Assembly: GCF_016545825.1 (NCBI RefSeq)
Contig: NC_052613.1
Span: forward strand, 1,922,001-1,986,000
DNA: 64,000 nucleotides
Direction: 5' to 3'
From: Eucalyptus grandis
Taxonomy: Eukaryota > Streptophyta > Magnoliopsida > Myrtales > Myrtaceae
Below are positions 1-9,928 of this stretch, piece by piece (the first letter of the stretch is position 1; every line of letters begins with the position of its first letter). The position numbers were made by a program, and so were the translations under genes. The notes beneath the pieces were generated by a model. The model searched no databases. It was given only the letters and a program-made list of their open reading frames with translations, and was not told where the DNA came from.

Positions 1-1620
1 GGTTGTTGTCAGCTTCCACGACTTACCTATCACTCCTTTGCTAAAGGGGTTCCATCGACTATAATTGTGTATGAGTAGGGGCCACCATCTCCAGGGAGGT
101 AGGGGAAACAAGCGCTCCATCCTCCTCCGATTCAGAGCCAAGATCACTAGCCTCTTTGCTAGATTCATCCTTCCGATATTGAGGAAGTCACTGATTGCGG
201 TCTAAGGGCCATCGGAACAAGGGTGGGTAGGGGACGCTCTGAGGGAGTATCCGGCTCAAATCTCTAATGAGTCCCATGTCTATTTGATGTAGTGCCCTTC
301 ACAACTAGGGAAGACTTGGTCTTTGGCTTGTCCAAAGATGGTGGGGCTTGGAAGGTAGAAGAGGAAGCTTGATGCTTGCTCTATTTTCCCCTGACTTCTT
401 GCCATCCTTCCTCTTGCTAAGGTTTTGAAGGCTGTCCGGTAGTTAGAAGAGCCTTTCCAGCAGCAGAAGAAGATTTTAGTTCAGTAGAGGGAGCTATTCC
501 AGACGGAGGGTCAGCATTAGCAGGAGCACATTTATGTCCAAAATAGTCGCAGGAGGGACATACATTTGGTTTCCATTCATACTCAACCGATACCAGCCTG
601 GTTTCCCCATTTAGCTCAATCGGAATAGACTCATAAGCAACATGTTTCGCATTGATTTCTACACACACACGGGCGTAGGAGATCATCTTCATGAGCTCAG
701 TTTGTTGATCAACATACAACGGCTTACCTATAGCACTGGCCACAGCATTGATGCCCATTGTCGACCAAAGGGAGTACGGGATATTCCTCAGTCTCACCCA
801 AGCAGGGACAGTATCATGGAGGCCCCTCTTGAGTTCCATCAATAGATGCCACTGTTGGAGAATAGAGGACTTTGGCCACTGTGATAGGCCCCCAATCCAG
901 AATCTTTCTCCGGAACTCGGATCCGGTATGTGGAAGAAGAAAAAGCCATCATCGTTGGCCATAACTTCCATCAAGTGAGGACCCTAGATATGCTTTAAAG
1001 CCATCTCTGTTAACTTGATGGGCATCTTCTTTCCCACATAATAGCCCACTAAGCATTCCTTCCACTTGGGGTTGCTAGCTTCAAGGATCTCCTCAAAATG
1101 CACACAACCGGCTTGTTGTCCACAAAGTCAGGTGGTAAGTAGGTGAGATCGTGTCCCTTTGTGGCTGATTTTGCCACATTAGCCTAAGAACAGACTACCG
1201 GCCGACTTACTTCCAAGCCGTACTTTTTCAGAATTTGCAAAGGCTCCTCCCCAGCCCCAAATGAACTGCGTCCAAGGCCACTTGGATGTTGAGCCACAAG
1301 CGCATGATCTGGGTGGGCTTCAACTGGATGGGCAGAGACACGCTTCAGCTGGATGGGCGGAGACACCAGGAAGCCCAGCTTTTGGGTTGTCCGACTTACC
1401 CCGCACCTGAGGAGACCGGGAATTTCTTCCCCTGCTTCGGCCTCTGTGCCCAGCCGCATGAGTAGTGGGGGAACCAATCGGGTCAACAGGTAGATTCGGG
1501 GGAACCGACGACCCTTCATTATGCTGGGCCCCCTCCAGATTCGCATTCACAATGATAAGAGTAACCATCGTCCAGGAGAGAACCTATCCAGACTAGAAGC
1601 AACAGCAACCCACGTAAACC
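1..1620 (-). mobile_element. Degenerate plant L1-like LINE, ORF1 region
   Basis: Minus-strand remnant of a non-LTR retrotransposon ORF1. The longest open stretch is 974-417, with shorter open pieces at 1568-1184 in other frames. No endonuclease or reverse transcriptase is visible; on this strand they would lie beyond base 1. A 25-bp tandem duplication at 1319-1343/1344-1368 shifts the frame in the N-terminal part. The 5' limit near 1620 is approximate. Recognition rests on the layout typical of plant L1 ORF1 (DUF4283 followed by a CCHC_4 knuckle). Confidence 0.75.
417..974 (-). pseudogene. LINE ORF1 fragment with DUF4283-like and zinc-knuckle segments
   Basis: A 185-residue open stretch. Its middle part (about residues 55-130, containing VPAWVRLRNIPYSLW and later GKPLYVD) matches the pattern of plant L1 ORF1 proteins, which bind the element RNA. 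It is followed by CPSCDYFGHKC, a zinc knuckle in which the fourth ligand sits too close to the histidine (C-x2-C-x4-H-x-C instead of C-x2-C-x4-H-x4-C). The N-terminal half of the ORF1 lies upstream in shifted frames, so the listed start is only the first Met of an internal fragment. The tail after the knuckle is low-complexity Ser/Pro/Ala. Not a host gene. Confidence 0.7.
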
Positions 1621-2489
1621 CTAATCCAAGATGGACATATTAACCGTTGTAATGCGTCCCAAGGGAAATGCTTCGGTGGAGATGGAGGAGGATGGAGGAC
1701 AAGGCAATCCTCCAATACCCAGCTCCAATGATCAGGCAAAGCTTCGGGAAACAGCAGAGATCAGAATCGGGTGAACAAGAGCTTGATCGCCCACAGTAGC
1801 TGGGTTTTACTACAAGATCAATAGAAGATTACAACTTATTAATGCAAACACTCAGTGATAAAACTCTATTTCTCACTAAGTCACTCTTTTTGTGTTTTAT
1901 CTCTTGATCATAATTTGTAACGCTCACAGATGAAGACAAGTAATTGAGAATAGCTTTAAACTTTGGATTTCAAATTCACATTCCCACACTTTCTTGACCA
2001 TATGACCTCATTTAAATACATTCTCCGGAAGAATTTCTTCCTTCAAATGGATTTTGTGGCTGTTGAAGATAGGAATGGAATTTTCACCTAATTCCGATCA
2101 CCATACAATCAAAATCTTGATTTCCATAAGTGATGCTACCCAAAAAGGAACTTGTCTTCAAGATTGATTTCATCAATTTGTGATTGACTCAATCAATAAA
2201 TTTGCATATGGTAAGTAGAATCCTTTGCTAGAGAGATAGACATTGTAGAATAATTTCCAAATAAGTTTCGTTTTGGATTGAGTCACAACATGAGTATGGT
2301 TTTGACATTCTCCTTGTTTTGGACATGAACTCGTTCTAGACCTGTCAAAGTAGGATATGCTTTCTGGAATAGAATGGATTTTGATAGAAGTCTTCGATAG
2401 TTCCTTAGAAATATCTTATAAACAATTTGTTCTAAAGATAGACAATAGAACTACAATGTTTTGTCAACTTCAAATCCTTTTAGGAGTTT
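1621..2489. other. Intergenic, no feature recognised
   Basis: AT-rich sequence with no open frame of protein character, no LTR termini and no clear repeat to the rest of the window. Homology to the TIR-type repeat begins near 2490. Confidence 0.5.
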
Positions 2490-2950
2490 TCTCAACAACG
2501 AGCTTGTGACTCACCCGATCCAAGTGAGCTTGAGCTCCGCCGAGGTCGGCGAGCTCAAGCCTCACCCTCGCTGGATCTGGCCTTGGGTGAAGCTAGAGTT
2601 GACTCATGACCAGTCACTAACCACTGTTGAGGCCAGCGATCAACCAAGGAAGAAGAAAATGAAAAGGAATTAAAAACTCATTTTTAAAAAAAAATAAAAA
2701 AATAAAAAATAAATAAAAAAAGACATAAAAATAAAAGGAAAATGTGTTTGGTGAAAGAATGAGAGGTGGAAGAAGTTATGAAAAATGTTTTCCATTTTTC
2801 AGAAATGGAAAATATTTTCCCCACTTTTGAAGATGTTTTTTTTTTCAAATAGCAGAAAACATTTTCTTTGACTAGTTCATTTTTTGTGCAACAAACACCG
2901 GAAAATTTGGAAAACGTTTTTCCAAGAGTTGTTTTCCGTGAAACAAGTAG
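2490..2950. repeat. TIR-type non-autonomous repeat, copy A (left end missing)
   Basis: Shares its GC-richer core (about 2490-2650) and its AT-rich right arm (about 2740-2950, with repeated ggaaaa/ttttcc palindromes, ending ttttccgtgaaac) with the repeat split by the copia element at 3813-9867. The left terminal arm is absent here. Small open frames in it come from the repeat composition and are not genes. Confidence 0.6.
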
Positions 2951-3812
2951 AACCTTATAGTTGAATAGTTTTCCTTCCCTACATGATTGCCATCGCTGGA
3001 AGAAAGTTGCTGTTTGAGCAAGACACCACCATTTCGATTGAAGAATCTTTCCTTTTGCTTTCGCCTCTTCCTCCTCTTCATTACTCTGCAAGAGATCCTC
3101 AGAAGAAGAAGCAAAGCTAGCACAACAAGTCCCATGCCTGTGCCTTATTGGTAGCAAAAAAAAAAACCGTCAATCAGTCAAAATCTTCAGCCGCCCCAAA
3201 TGTAGTGTGCATTATGTGATTAAAAAGCCTTCTACATTTCATTATTGTCAAAATTTTCAAGATTCACGAAAACTATTCCGATCGATTTTTTTTCAGTGCT
3301 CAACTATTTTATCATTTTGAGTAATGCACGAAATCACAAATAATTCCATCTCCGTCTCAATTTAGTTAAAACTTGGAAAACTTTTTCCTATTATTTTTAC
3401 ATTTCTAGAAAGAACCTATGTTTTCCTTGGTCTACTGTTGTCCAGAGTTTTGTTCTATTTACATGACAAATTGCAATCCGCCTATTAAAGGACTAATGGA
3501 ACATTCATAAGCATGATGCGCATACTATTCATTCATCTAGAAGGACTTTAAAAGTTTGTAGAACGCGATGGAATACTGATAGCGACGAATCTAAACATCC
3601 AGTCGGGATGCACACATTCATAGGACCCTAGCCAATTCTCACACATCCAAGGGCAATTGTTCACTGCTGGATCTTCGCATTCGTCAACACAGAAGACAAT
3701 AAAAATTCTGGTCACTCATCAACATACCTAACTGCTCATCATCATTTTTGCTGGAAAAAATTTACGTGAACAAAAGACCACCTCCTTTTAAAGGTTAGCT
3801 TTTGTTTCTATC
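2951..3812. other. Intergenic, no feature recognised
   Basis: AT-rich spacer between the two TIR-type repeat copies. No coding potential or structured repeat seen. Confidence 0.4.
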
Positions 3813-4448
3813 TGTTCATTTCATGAAAAATATCACGTTTCCATAAAATACTTTCCAGGAAGCCATTTTCTAAGAAAATAACTATATTTTCCAATGTTTG
3901 GCTAAAACATGATAATAAAATGGAAATATTTTCAACTGTTCGTTATCTAATTTGATTTTTTTTTTTTTTGGAAAAATTACCAAAAAAAAAATTTGGATTT
4001 TAATTTTTTAAATTGACCAAAATTTTTAATTTTATAATTTTAATTTTTATAAAGTCGATTTTTTTTTTTTCCTATTTCCTTTTTCTTCTTCCTTCCTCCT
4101 CCTTCCTCCACCTTCTTCCTTGGCTGCCACATGCCTTGATAATGGCTAGCTACCCGACAACCGACCAAGCTGTAGATTGCTAGTTATGGCAAGCTTAAGC
4201 TTCTCTGAGGCCAACAAGCTTGAGGCTTGGCCGATCTAGGTGAGCCTGAGCTCTGCCAAGGCTAGCAAGCTCCTCATCAACTTGTGGCAAGGCTGGAGTT
4301 GGCTTGTGGCCAGTCGTTGGCCGCCATCGTGGCTAACGACTAGCCAAGGAAGAAGAAAAGAAAAAGAAAAAGAATAAAAAAACTCAATTGAAAACAAATA
4401 AAAAATAAAAAGAAAGAAGTAAAAAACATAAAAATAAAAGAAAAATAT

Positions 4449-4453
4449 GTTTG
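4449..4453 (+). repeat. Target-site duplication GTTTG, left copy
   Basis: Five bases directly before the 5' LTR; the same GTTTG follows the 3' LTR at 9672-9676. A 5-bp duplication is standard for LTR retrotransposon integration. Confidence 0.9.
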
Positions 4454-4781
4454 TGTTATGAAATACATGAATGAATATTCATTATATTCATCTTATCTAA
4501 CGTACTTATTATGATACATTTGTATCATATATTCTAAGTACATCTCCCTATACAATGAATGTTCATCTCCCCTATCTAGTACATGTATCATTCGATACAT
4601 TGATATTAATGATAAGTATATTCTTGTTCTCCTATAAATAGGAGTTTAGTTTTGATGTACAATAGAACAACAATCACAAGACAGTGAAATATCTGGCTTT
4701 CTCTACTATCTCTAGTGTTCACTTGTTTTCTCTTCTCAATCTCTTCTCTATTATATATTCGCAACGCAACATTTTACAACA
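4454..4781 (+). repeat. Copia 5' LTR
   Basis: 328 bp, TG...CA bounded. It contains a TATA-type stretch (cctataaatagg near 4630) that is probably the element promoter, followed by a pyrimidine-rich tail. Compared with the 3' LTR it lacks a 17-bp repeat near its left end. Confidence 0.92.
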
Positions 4782-4796
4782 TGTTATCAGCACAAA
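4782..4796 (+). other. Copia primer-binding-like site
   Basis: The sequence tgttatcagcac directly abuts the 5' LTR. It resembles the TGGTATCAGAGC complement of initiator tRNA-Met used by many plant LTR retrotransposons, with differences. Confidence 0.6.
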
Positions 4797-4999
4797 GATC
4801 TACCAACTGAGTAAGTAAGTTTTGTAAGGTGGGTATTCTTTTTATTAATCAACTTATACTTCATCTTCTTCTATCAATTCTTCATTTTTATTTTTCTTGG
4901 CCCGAAGCCATATTTCAAATCTAAAAGTATCCTTCTGCTCCTGAAGTAGCGGTGGATATTTGGAAATCCTTTTAATTAATTTAAGGATTTCTTTTTGCA

Positions 5000-5835
5000 A
5001 TGATTATGACAAATATTGAAAAGCCCAAATTCCACATCCTGGAAATGAGTGGAAAGAATTATTTATCCTGGTGCCTTGACATGGAAATGCATCTCCAAGG
5101 GCAAGGTCTCGCTAATATAATTACTGAGGATGTAACCTCAAATGAAAAGGATAAAGCAAATGCGCTAATTTTTATCCGCCGTCATTTGCATGAGAGCCTG
5201 CAGACTCAATATTTATCCGTTCGAGACCCTCATATTTTGTGGAGGAGGTTGAAGGATAGGTATGATCATACCAAAACTGTTATCCTCCCTCAAGCACAAT
5301 ATGATTGGTAAAATCTCATACTTGCAAGATTTTAAATTAGTGTCTGACTATAATTCTGCTTTATTTGATATCGTTTCTCGGCTTGAGTTATGCGGTATCA
5401 AACTCGCTAATGCGGAATTGTTAGGGAAAACTTTCTCCACCTTCCATGCTTCAAATATTGTATTGCAACAGCAATACCGGCAGCGCGGTTGCCACATACT
5501 CTGAATTAATTTCTGTGCTTCTTACTGTCGAGCAAACTAATGAATTACTGCTTAAAAATCATGATCTTAGACCTGCTGGCTCAAAAGCATTGCCTGAAGC
5601 ACATGCTAACTTTGAGAAAAATACTGGCCATTTTAAGGGCTATAAGCGCAGGCAAGAACATAATCCTAGAAGGGATGACAAGAAATTTAACCGCCCTAAG
5701 AAATCAAATTTTAGCCTGAATCATGGCAAAGAAAAGAAGCCAAAGAAGGTGATTAATGAAAGTATTTGTCATTGCTGTGGCATGACTAGGCACTAGTCAC
5801 GTACCTGTCGTACGCCAAAACATTTTGTTGACCTA
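5000..5835 (+). pseudogene. Copia gag (capsid/nucleocapsid), frameshifted
   Basis: Three overlapping frames carry one Gag. The first (5000-5311) has GKNYLSWCLDMEMHL, typical of plant copia Gag. The next (from about 5290) continues with a Gag core (YNSALFDIVSRLELCG). The third (from 5446) holds a basic region and a C-x2-C-x4-H-x4-C zinc knuckle starting CHCCGMTRH. At least two frameshifts separate them, and an in-frame TAG at 5794-5796 replaces a codon inside the knuckle. In a live element Gag would form the virus-like particle and bind RNA. Frame-to-frame continuity was judged by eye. Confidence 0.8.
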
Positions 5836-6179
5836 TACCAAGCATCTTTAAAGAATACGGGCAAGCATGGTGAATCTCATGCCATTGAAATCAATCATAC
5901 TACCATAACCACTATTAATGCCAACAATATCTCCGTTGGTGGGACTCCTCTTGCTCCGAAGTAGCAAATGCATCATTGGATGTCTCTGATTTCTTTGAGG
6001 ACCTCTGATTACTTTGATTGGTAGATGATAATTTGAACTTTGAATTTTATGTTGTTTCTCTTTAAATGTATTACTTTTTATTGTTCTTTATGAAATGCTT
6101 ATGAACCTTATATAATATTTATTTTTGAAATTTTATTCGACTATATAACTAATATGTAACTTTTATGATACTTGACACC

Positions 6180-6420
6180 TGAGGTTGTCAATATAAATGC
6201 AAATGGAAAGTACCGAAAAAAAGGAAGATGTTTGTTTGCTTGATAGTGTAACAACACATACTATATTTTGTAGTAGACACTTTTTCTCGAGTATGACATT
6301 GCGTAAGGCACAAATCCATACAATATCAGGTCTGTTCCAATTTGCGATGGTTTTGGGAATGCTACAATTATTTTGCCAAATGGCACAATCTTGCATATTG
6401 AGAATGCGTTTCTAAGTATT
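6180..6420 (+). pseudogene. Copia aspartic protease remnant with altered active site
   Basis: A short open stretch contains CLLDSVTTHTIF starting near 6235. Plant copia proteases usually show D-S-G-T/A-T-H here; the glycine is replaced by valine (gta codon), which should abolish the catalytic loop. The frame closes near 6413, before the protease would end. Confidence 0.65.
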
Positions 6421-6528
6421 TGATCAAAAAGGAATCTGCTCAGTTTCAAAGATGTACGCCATGATGGGTACCATATTGAGACTATTTATGAGCAAGATAA
6501 GGAATATATTGGCATTTCCTCTTATAAG

Positions 6529-7130
6529 ATGGGCCTGAAGACCATCCATGAGAAGCTAGAAGCTTATTCTATGTGTTTGTATTGTGTCATGATTAAGGCT
6601 GTTGAAACCTACGCCACCACATCCTGGATATTGGTAAGCCCTGGTCAATTTGGACTGTGGCATGATCGCCTTGGTCATCCCGGTGCTTCAATGATGCGTA
6701 GGATAATTCAAAATATAAAATGGCACACTTTAAAGGATATAAAGGTATTGCTATCCAAAGTTTATAATTGTGAGACTTGCTCACAAGGAAAATTCATTAT
6801 CAAATCTTCTATAACAAATGTTAATCTTGAATCCTCTTTATTCTTGCAAAGAATTCAGGGTGATATTTGTGGACCAATACAACCACTAAGTGGACCATTT
6901 CGATATTTTATGGTATTAGTGGACGTATCCTATAGATGGTCCTATATTTGTCTATTATCTACGCGCAATGACACATTTGCACGTTTATTTGCACTATTAT
7001 CATATTCCAGCTGCAAATGCTCCAGCGAGGATAGTTGTTCCCGAAGGACAAGCTAAAATGGATCAAAATCCCCTGCACTTGAAGTGTGGTAGACCGATAG
7101 AATCAAAAGATACTACTCCTCGAAAATGAA
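6529..7130 (+). pseudogene. Copia integrase remnant with internal deletion
   Basis: Carries the GAG-pre-integrase zinc-binding part: LWHDRLGHPG (His codons 6661 and 6676) and CETCSQGK (Cys codons 6769 and 6778), the H-H-C-C set. The integrase core begins with GDICGPI (first catalytic Asp codon at 6862). Soon after TFARLFALL (about 6995) the text jumps to a stretch reading HIPAANAPARIVVPEGQ in another frame, which belongs far downstream, after the integrase. The second Asp, the catalytic Glu and the C-terminal part are therefore missing. This explains why the element is only 5.2 kb. Confidence 0.8.
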
Positions 7131-7163
7131 GGGGAAAGAATCAGGAATCTGCTCCAGAAGAGC

Positions 7164-8957
7164 ATGGCGTTGTGCTTGCTCCCAAAGAGCTTATTGCCCC
7201 TAAAGAGGCACAAACCCATGAAAGGAGCACTAGTCCCGGGAATACTGAGAATTCCATTACATATTGTAATGAAATTTGGGATCGAAATGAAATCATCATT
7301 GATGATACTTTTGCATTCTCAGTTGCTCATAAAATTATGGATGATGATTGTGAGCCGCAATCTATTATTGAATGTCGTCAAAGGCAAGATTGGCCTAAGT
7401 GGGATGAATCAATTAAAGCTGAATTAGCTTCCCTGACTAAACGAGAGGTTTTTGGACCTGTAACTCGTATCCCCAATAATGTAAAGCCTATTGGATATAA
7501 ATGGGTATTTATCCGAAAACGAAATGAGAAAACGAGATTATCGGGTATAAAGCCCGACTCATTGCCCAAGGATTCTCCCAGAGACCGGGATTGATTATAA
7601 TGAGACATATTCACCTGTGATGGATATAATTACATTTCGTTTTCTCATTAGCCTAGCAATCTTTGAAAGATTGGAAATGCATCTTATGGACGTTGTGACG
7701 GCATATCTATATGGCTCATTAGACTCTGATATTTATATGAAAATTCCTAAGGGATTCAAAATGCCTGAAGCATGCACTCCCCGCAATTTATTCTCAATAA
7801 AATTGCAAAGATCCTTGTACGGGTTAAAGCAATCTGGTCGCATGTGGTATCAATGCCTAAGTGAGTACCTAATTAAGGAAAGGTACAAGAATGATCCTAT
7901 CTGTCCATGTGTGTTTATTAAGAAATCAGAAACCGGATTTGCTATTATAGCAGTTTATGTCGACGATATAAATTTAATTGGAACTCCAGAAGAGTTAGCT
8001 GAAATTGCTGAATATTTGAAAAGGGGGTTTAAAGTTAAAGATTTGGGTAAAACCAAACTTTGTCTTGGTCTAGAGCTTGAGCATAAAGCAAATGGAATAA
8101 TCGTCCATCAATCAACATATGTTGAAAGATTGCTTAAACGTTTCAACATGGACAAAGCTCACCCATTGAGCACCCCTATGGTTGTAAGGTCTCTAGATCC
8201 CCAAAATGACCCATTTTGTACTAAAGAATATGATGAAGAGATATTTGGTCCTGAAGTACCATATCTCAATGCAATTGGGGCTTTGATGTACTTGGCACAA
8301 TGTACGAGACCAGATATCGCTTTTGCGGTAAATTTATTGGCATGTTTTAGTTCTAAGCTAACTCGGAGACATTGGAATGGAGTTAAACATATTTTCCGTT
8401 ATCTCCGAGGAACCATAGATTTGGGATTATATTATTCAAAGGATTCCACTAACTCTAGTTTAGTTGGATATGCTGATGCTGGATATAGATCCAATCCACA
8501 TAAGGCTCGCTCTCAAACCGGGTATTTATTTTGTTATAATGGCACCGCTATTTCTTGGCGTTCTACGAAGCAATCACTAGTAGCTACATCTTCTAACCAC
8601 TCTGAGATTATTGCTTTATATGAAGCTAGAAGAGAGTGTGTTTGGTTAAGATCCGTTATAGCACATATTCATAATTCTTGTTGCTTAATACCGGTTACAA
8701 ATTCTCCCACTATAATTTATGAAGATAATGCTGCTTGTGTTGCACAAGTCAATGGAGGATATATCAAAGGTGATAGGACCAAGCATATCTCGCCGAAATT
8801 TTTCCATACTCATGAACTCCAAGAAAGTCGACAAATTAATGTTAAACAGATTCGATCCATAAATAATCTTGCAGATCCTTTTATCAAATCATTGCCAACA
8901 TCAACTTTTGAGAAATTAGTATATGGCATTGGTATGAGGCGAGTTCATAAGATGTAA
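7164..8957 (+). pseudogene. Copia reverse transcriptase and RNase H
   Basis: RT starts in 7172-7594 (with ECRQRQDWPKWDESIKAEL and GYKWVF), then crosses at least two small frameshifts between about 7540 and 7600 into the 446-residue frame 7617-8957. That frame contains LMDVVTAYLYG (RT palm), the catalytic YVDD (codons 7956-7967), KDLGKTKLCLGLELEH (thumb/connection), then RNase H with VGYADAGY, SQTGYLF, SATSSNHSE-like and YEDNAACV segments and a terminal DRTKHI. The stop is the natural element end at 8955-8957. RT and RNase H residues look intact apart from the upstream frameshifts; the copy is non-functional as a polyprotein. Confidence 0.88.
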
Positions 8958-9298
8958 GATTGATTAGCCCCAGAAGTGGCTATATGGCTCTATTTTGGGG
9001 GAGATATTATGAACTATGCATTGCAGCATTGATATGCGGCTAGTTCACAAGATGCAATAATGATTAGTCCCAGGAGTGGCTATATATGCATTGCACTCTT
9101 TTTTCTTTATGTCCGGTTTTTTCCCATAGGGTTTTTTCGGCTTAAAGTTTTTAACGAGGCAATTAATGCATCCATAAAAGGGAGAAATCATAACTTTTGT
9201 GCTCTGCACTCTTTTTCCCTTTTGTCCGGTTTTTATCCCACTGGGTTTTTCCGGCTTAAGGTTTTAATGAGGCAAGTATCATTCGATGCACATTCATA
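8926..9298 (+). repeat. Tandem duplications at the copia 3' end
   Basis: Two consecutive duplications. The first has a 100-bp offset: agttcataagatg at 8942 recurs as agttcacaagatg at 9042, each followed by a gattagyccca..gtggctat block. The second has an offset of about 113 bp: the gcactctttttc...gtccggttttt...gaggca block conserved near the 3' end of many plant copia elements starts at about 9092 and again at about 9205. The apparent open frame at 9060-9299 is this duplicated non-coding motif. Confidence 0.75.
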
Positions 9299-9316
9299 AT
9301 GAATACAATAAATATT

Positions 9317-9326
9317 CAGGGGGGAG
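9317..9326 (+). other. Copia polypurine tract
   Basis: CAGGGGGGAG directly abutting the 3' LTR. This is the expected plus-strand priming site. Confidence 0.85.
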
Positions 9327-9671
9327 TGTTATGAAATACATGAATGAATAGAATATATGAATGAATATTCATTATATTCATCTTATCTAACGTACTTATT
9401 ATGGTACATTTGTATCATATATTCTAAGTACATCTCCCTATACAATGAACGTTCATCTTCCCTATCCAGTACATGTATCATTCGATACATTGATATTAAT
9501 GATAAGTACATTCTTGTTCTCCTATAAATAGGAGTTTAGTTTTGATGTACAATAGAACAACAATCACAATACAATGAAATATCTGGCTTTCTCTACTATC
9601 TCTAGTATTCACTTGTTTTCTCTTCTCAATCTCTTCTCTATTATATATTCGCAACACAATATTTTACAACA
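9327..9671 (+). repeat. Copia 3' LTR
   Basis: 345 bp, TG...CA bounded. Nearly identical to 4454-4781 except for about 10 substitutions (9 transitions) and an extra 17 bp at the left end produced by a local repeat of tgaatgaat. Confidence 0.92.
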
Positions 9672-9676
9672 GTTTG
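9672..9676 (+). repeat. Target-site duplication GTTTG, right copy
   Basis: Matches 4449-4453. The host repeat resumes directly after it. Confidence 0.9.
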
Positions 9677-9928
9677 GTGAAAGAATGTGAGTAGTAAGAA
9701 GTTATGGAAAATGTTTTCCATTTTCAGAAATGGAAAACATTTTCTACATTTTTGAATTTTTTTCCAATAGCAAAAAACGTTTTCCTTGACTAGTTCATTT
9801 TTCATGAAACAAACGTAAAAAAATTCGGAAAATATTTTCTTAAGAGTTATTTTCCGTGAAACGAACAAAGCCTTAGTGTCAAAAGTTTTCACTAATAGAT
9901 ATATCAGGAATGATCTTTGATCCATAAC

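Larger units (their letters stand above)
4454..9671 (+). mobile_element. Complete but defective Ty1/copia retrotransposon
   Basis: 5,218-bp element: two LTRs (328 and 345 bp, starting TGTTATG and ending ACAACA), a primer-binding-like site after the first LTR, gag, protease, integrase and RT-RNase H remnants in Ty1/copia order (IN before RT), a polypurine tract, and a GTTTG duplication on both sides. It cannot be autonomous: gag and RT are frameshifted, the protease motif is altered and most of the integrase catalytic core is deleted. The two LTRs differ by about 10 substitutions plus one 17-bp insertion, so the insertion is fairly recent compared with the gypsy element in this window. Confidence 0.93.
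3813..9867. mobile_element. TIR-type non-autonomous repeat, copy B, split by a copia element
   Basis: The left arm starts tgttcatttcatgaaaaat at 3813. The right arm ends at 9867, and its reverse complement begins tgttcgtttcacggaaaat (15 of 19 matching), so the ends are inverted repeats. The core at about 4080-4380 resembles copy A at 2490-2650. Removing the copia insertion at 4454-9671 and one GTTTG copy leaves an element of about 0.83 kb. No transposase is visible. Superfamily not assigned: I could not define its own target-site duplication. Confidence 0.5.

Noticed and set aside
2684..3157. 157-residue minus-strand frame
   Set aside because: Lies across the AT-rich arm of the TIR-type repeat; Phe/Lys-rich composition without domain.
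9060..9299. 79-residue frame after the copia RNase H
   Set aside because: Covers the duplicated 3' non-coding block conserved in copia elements.
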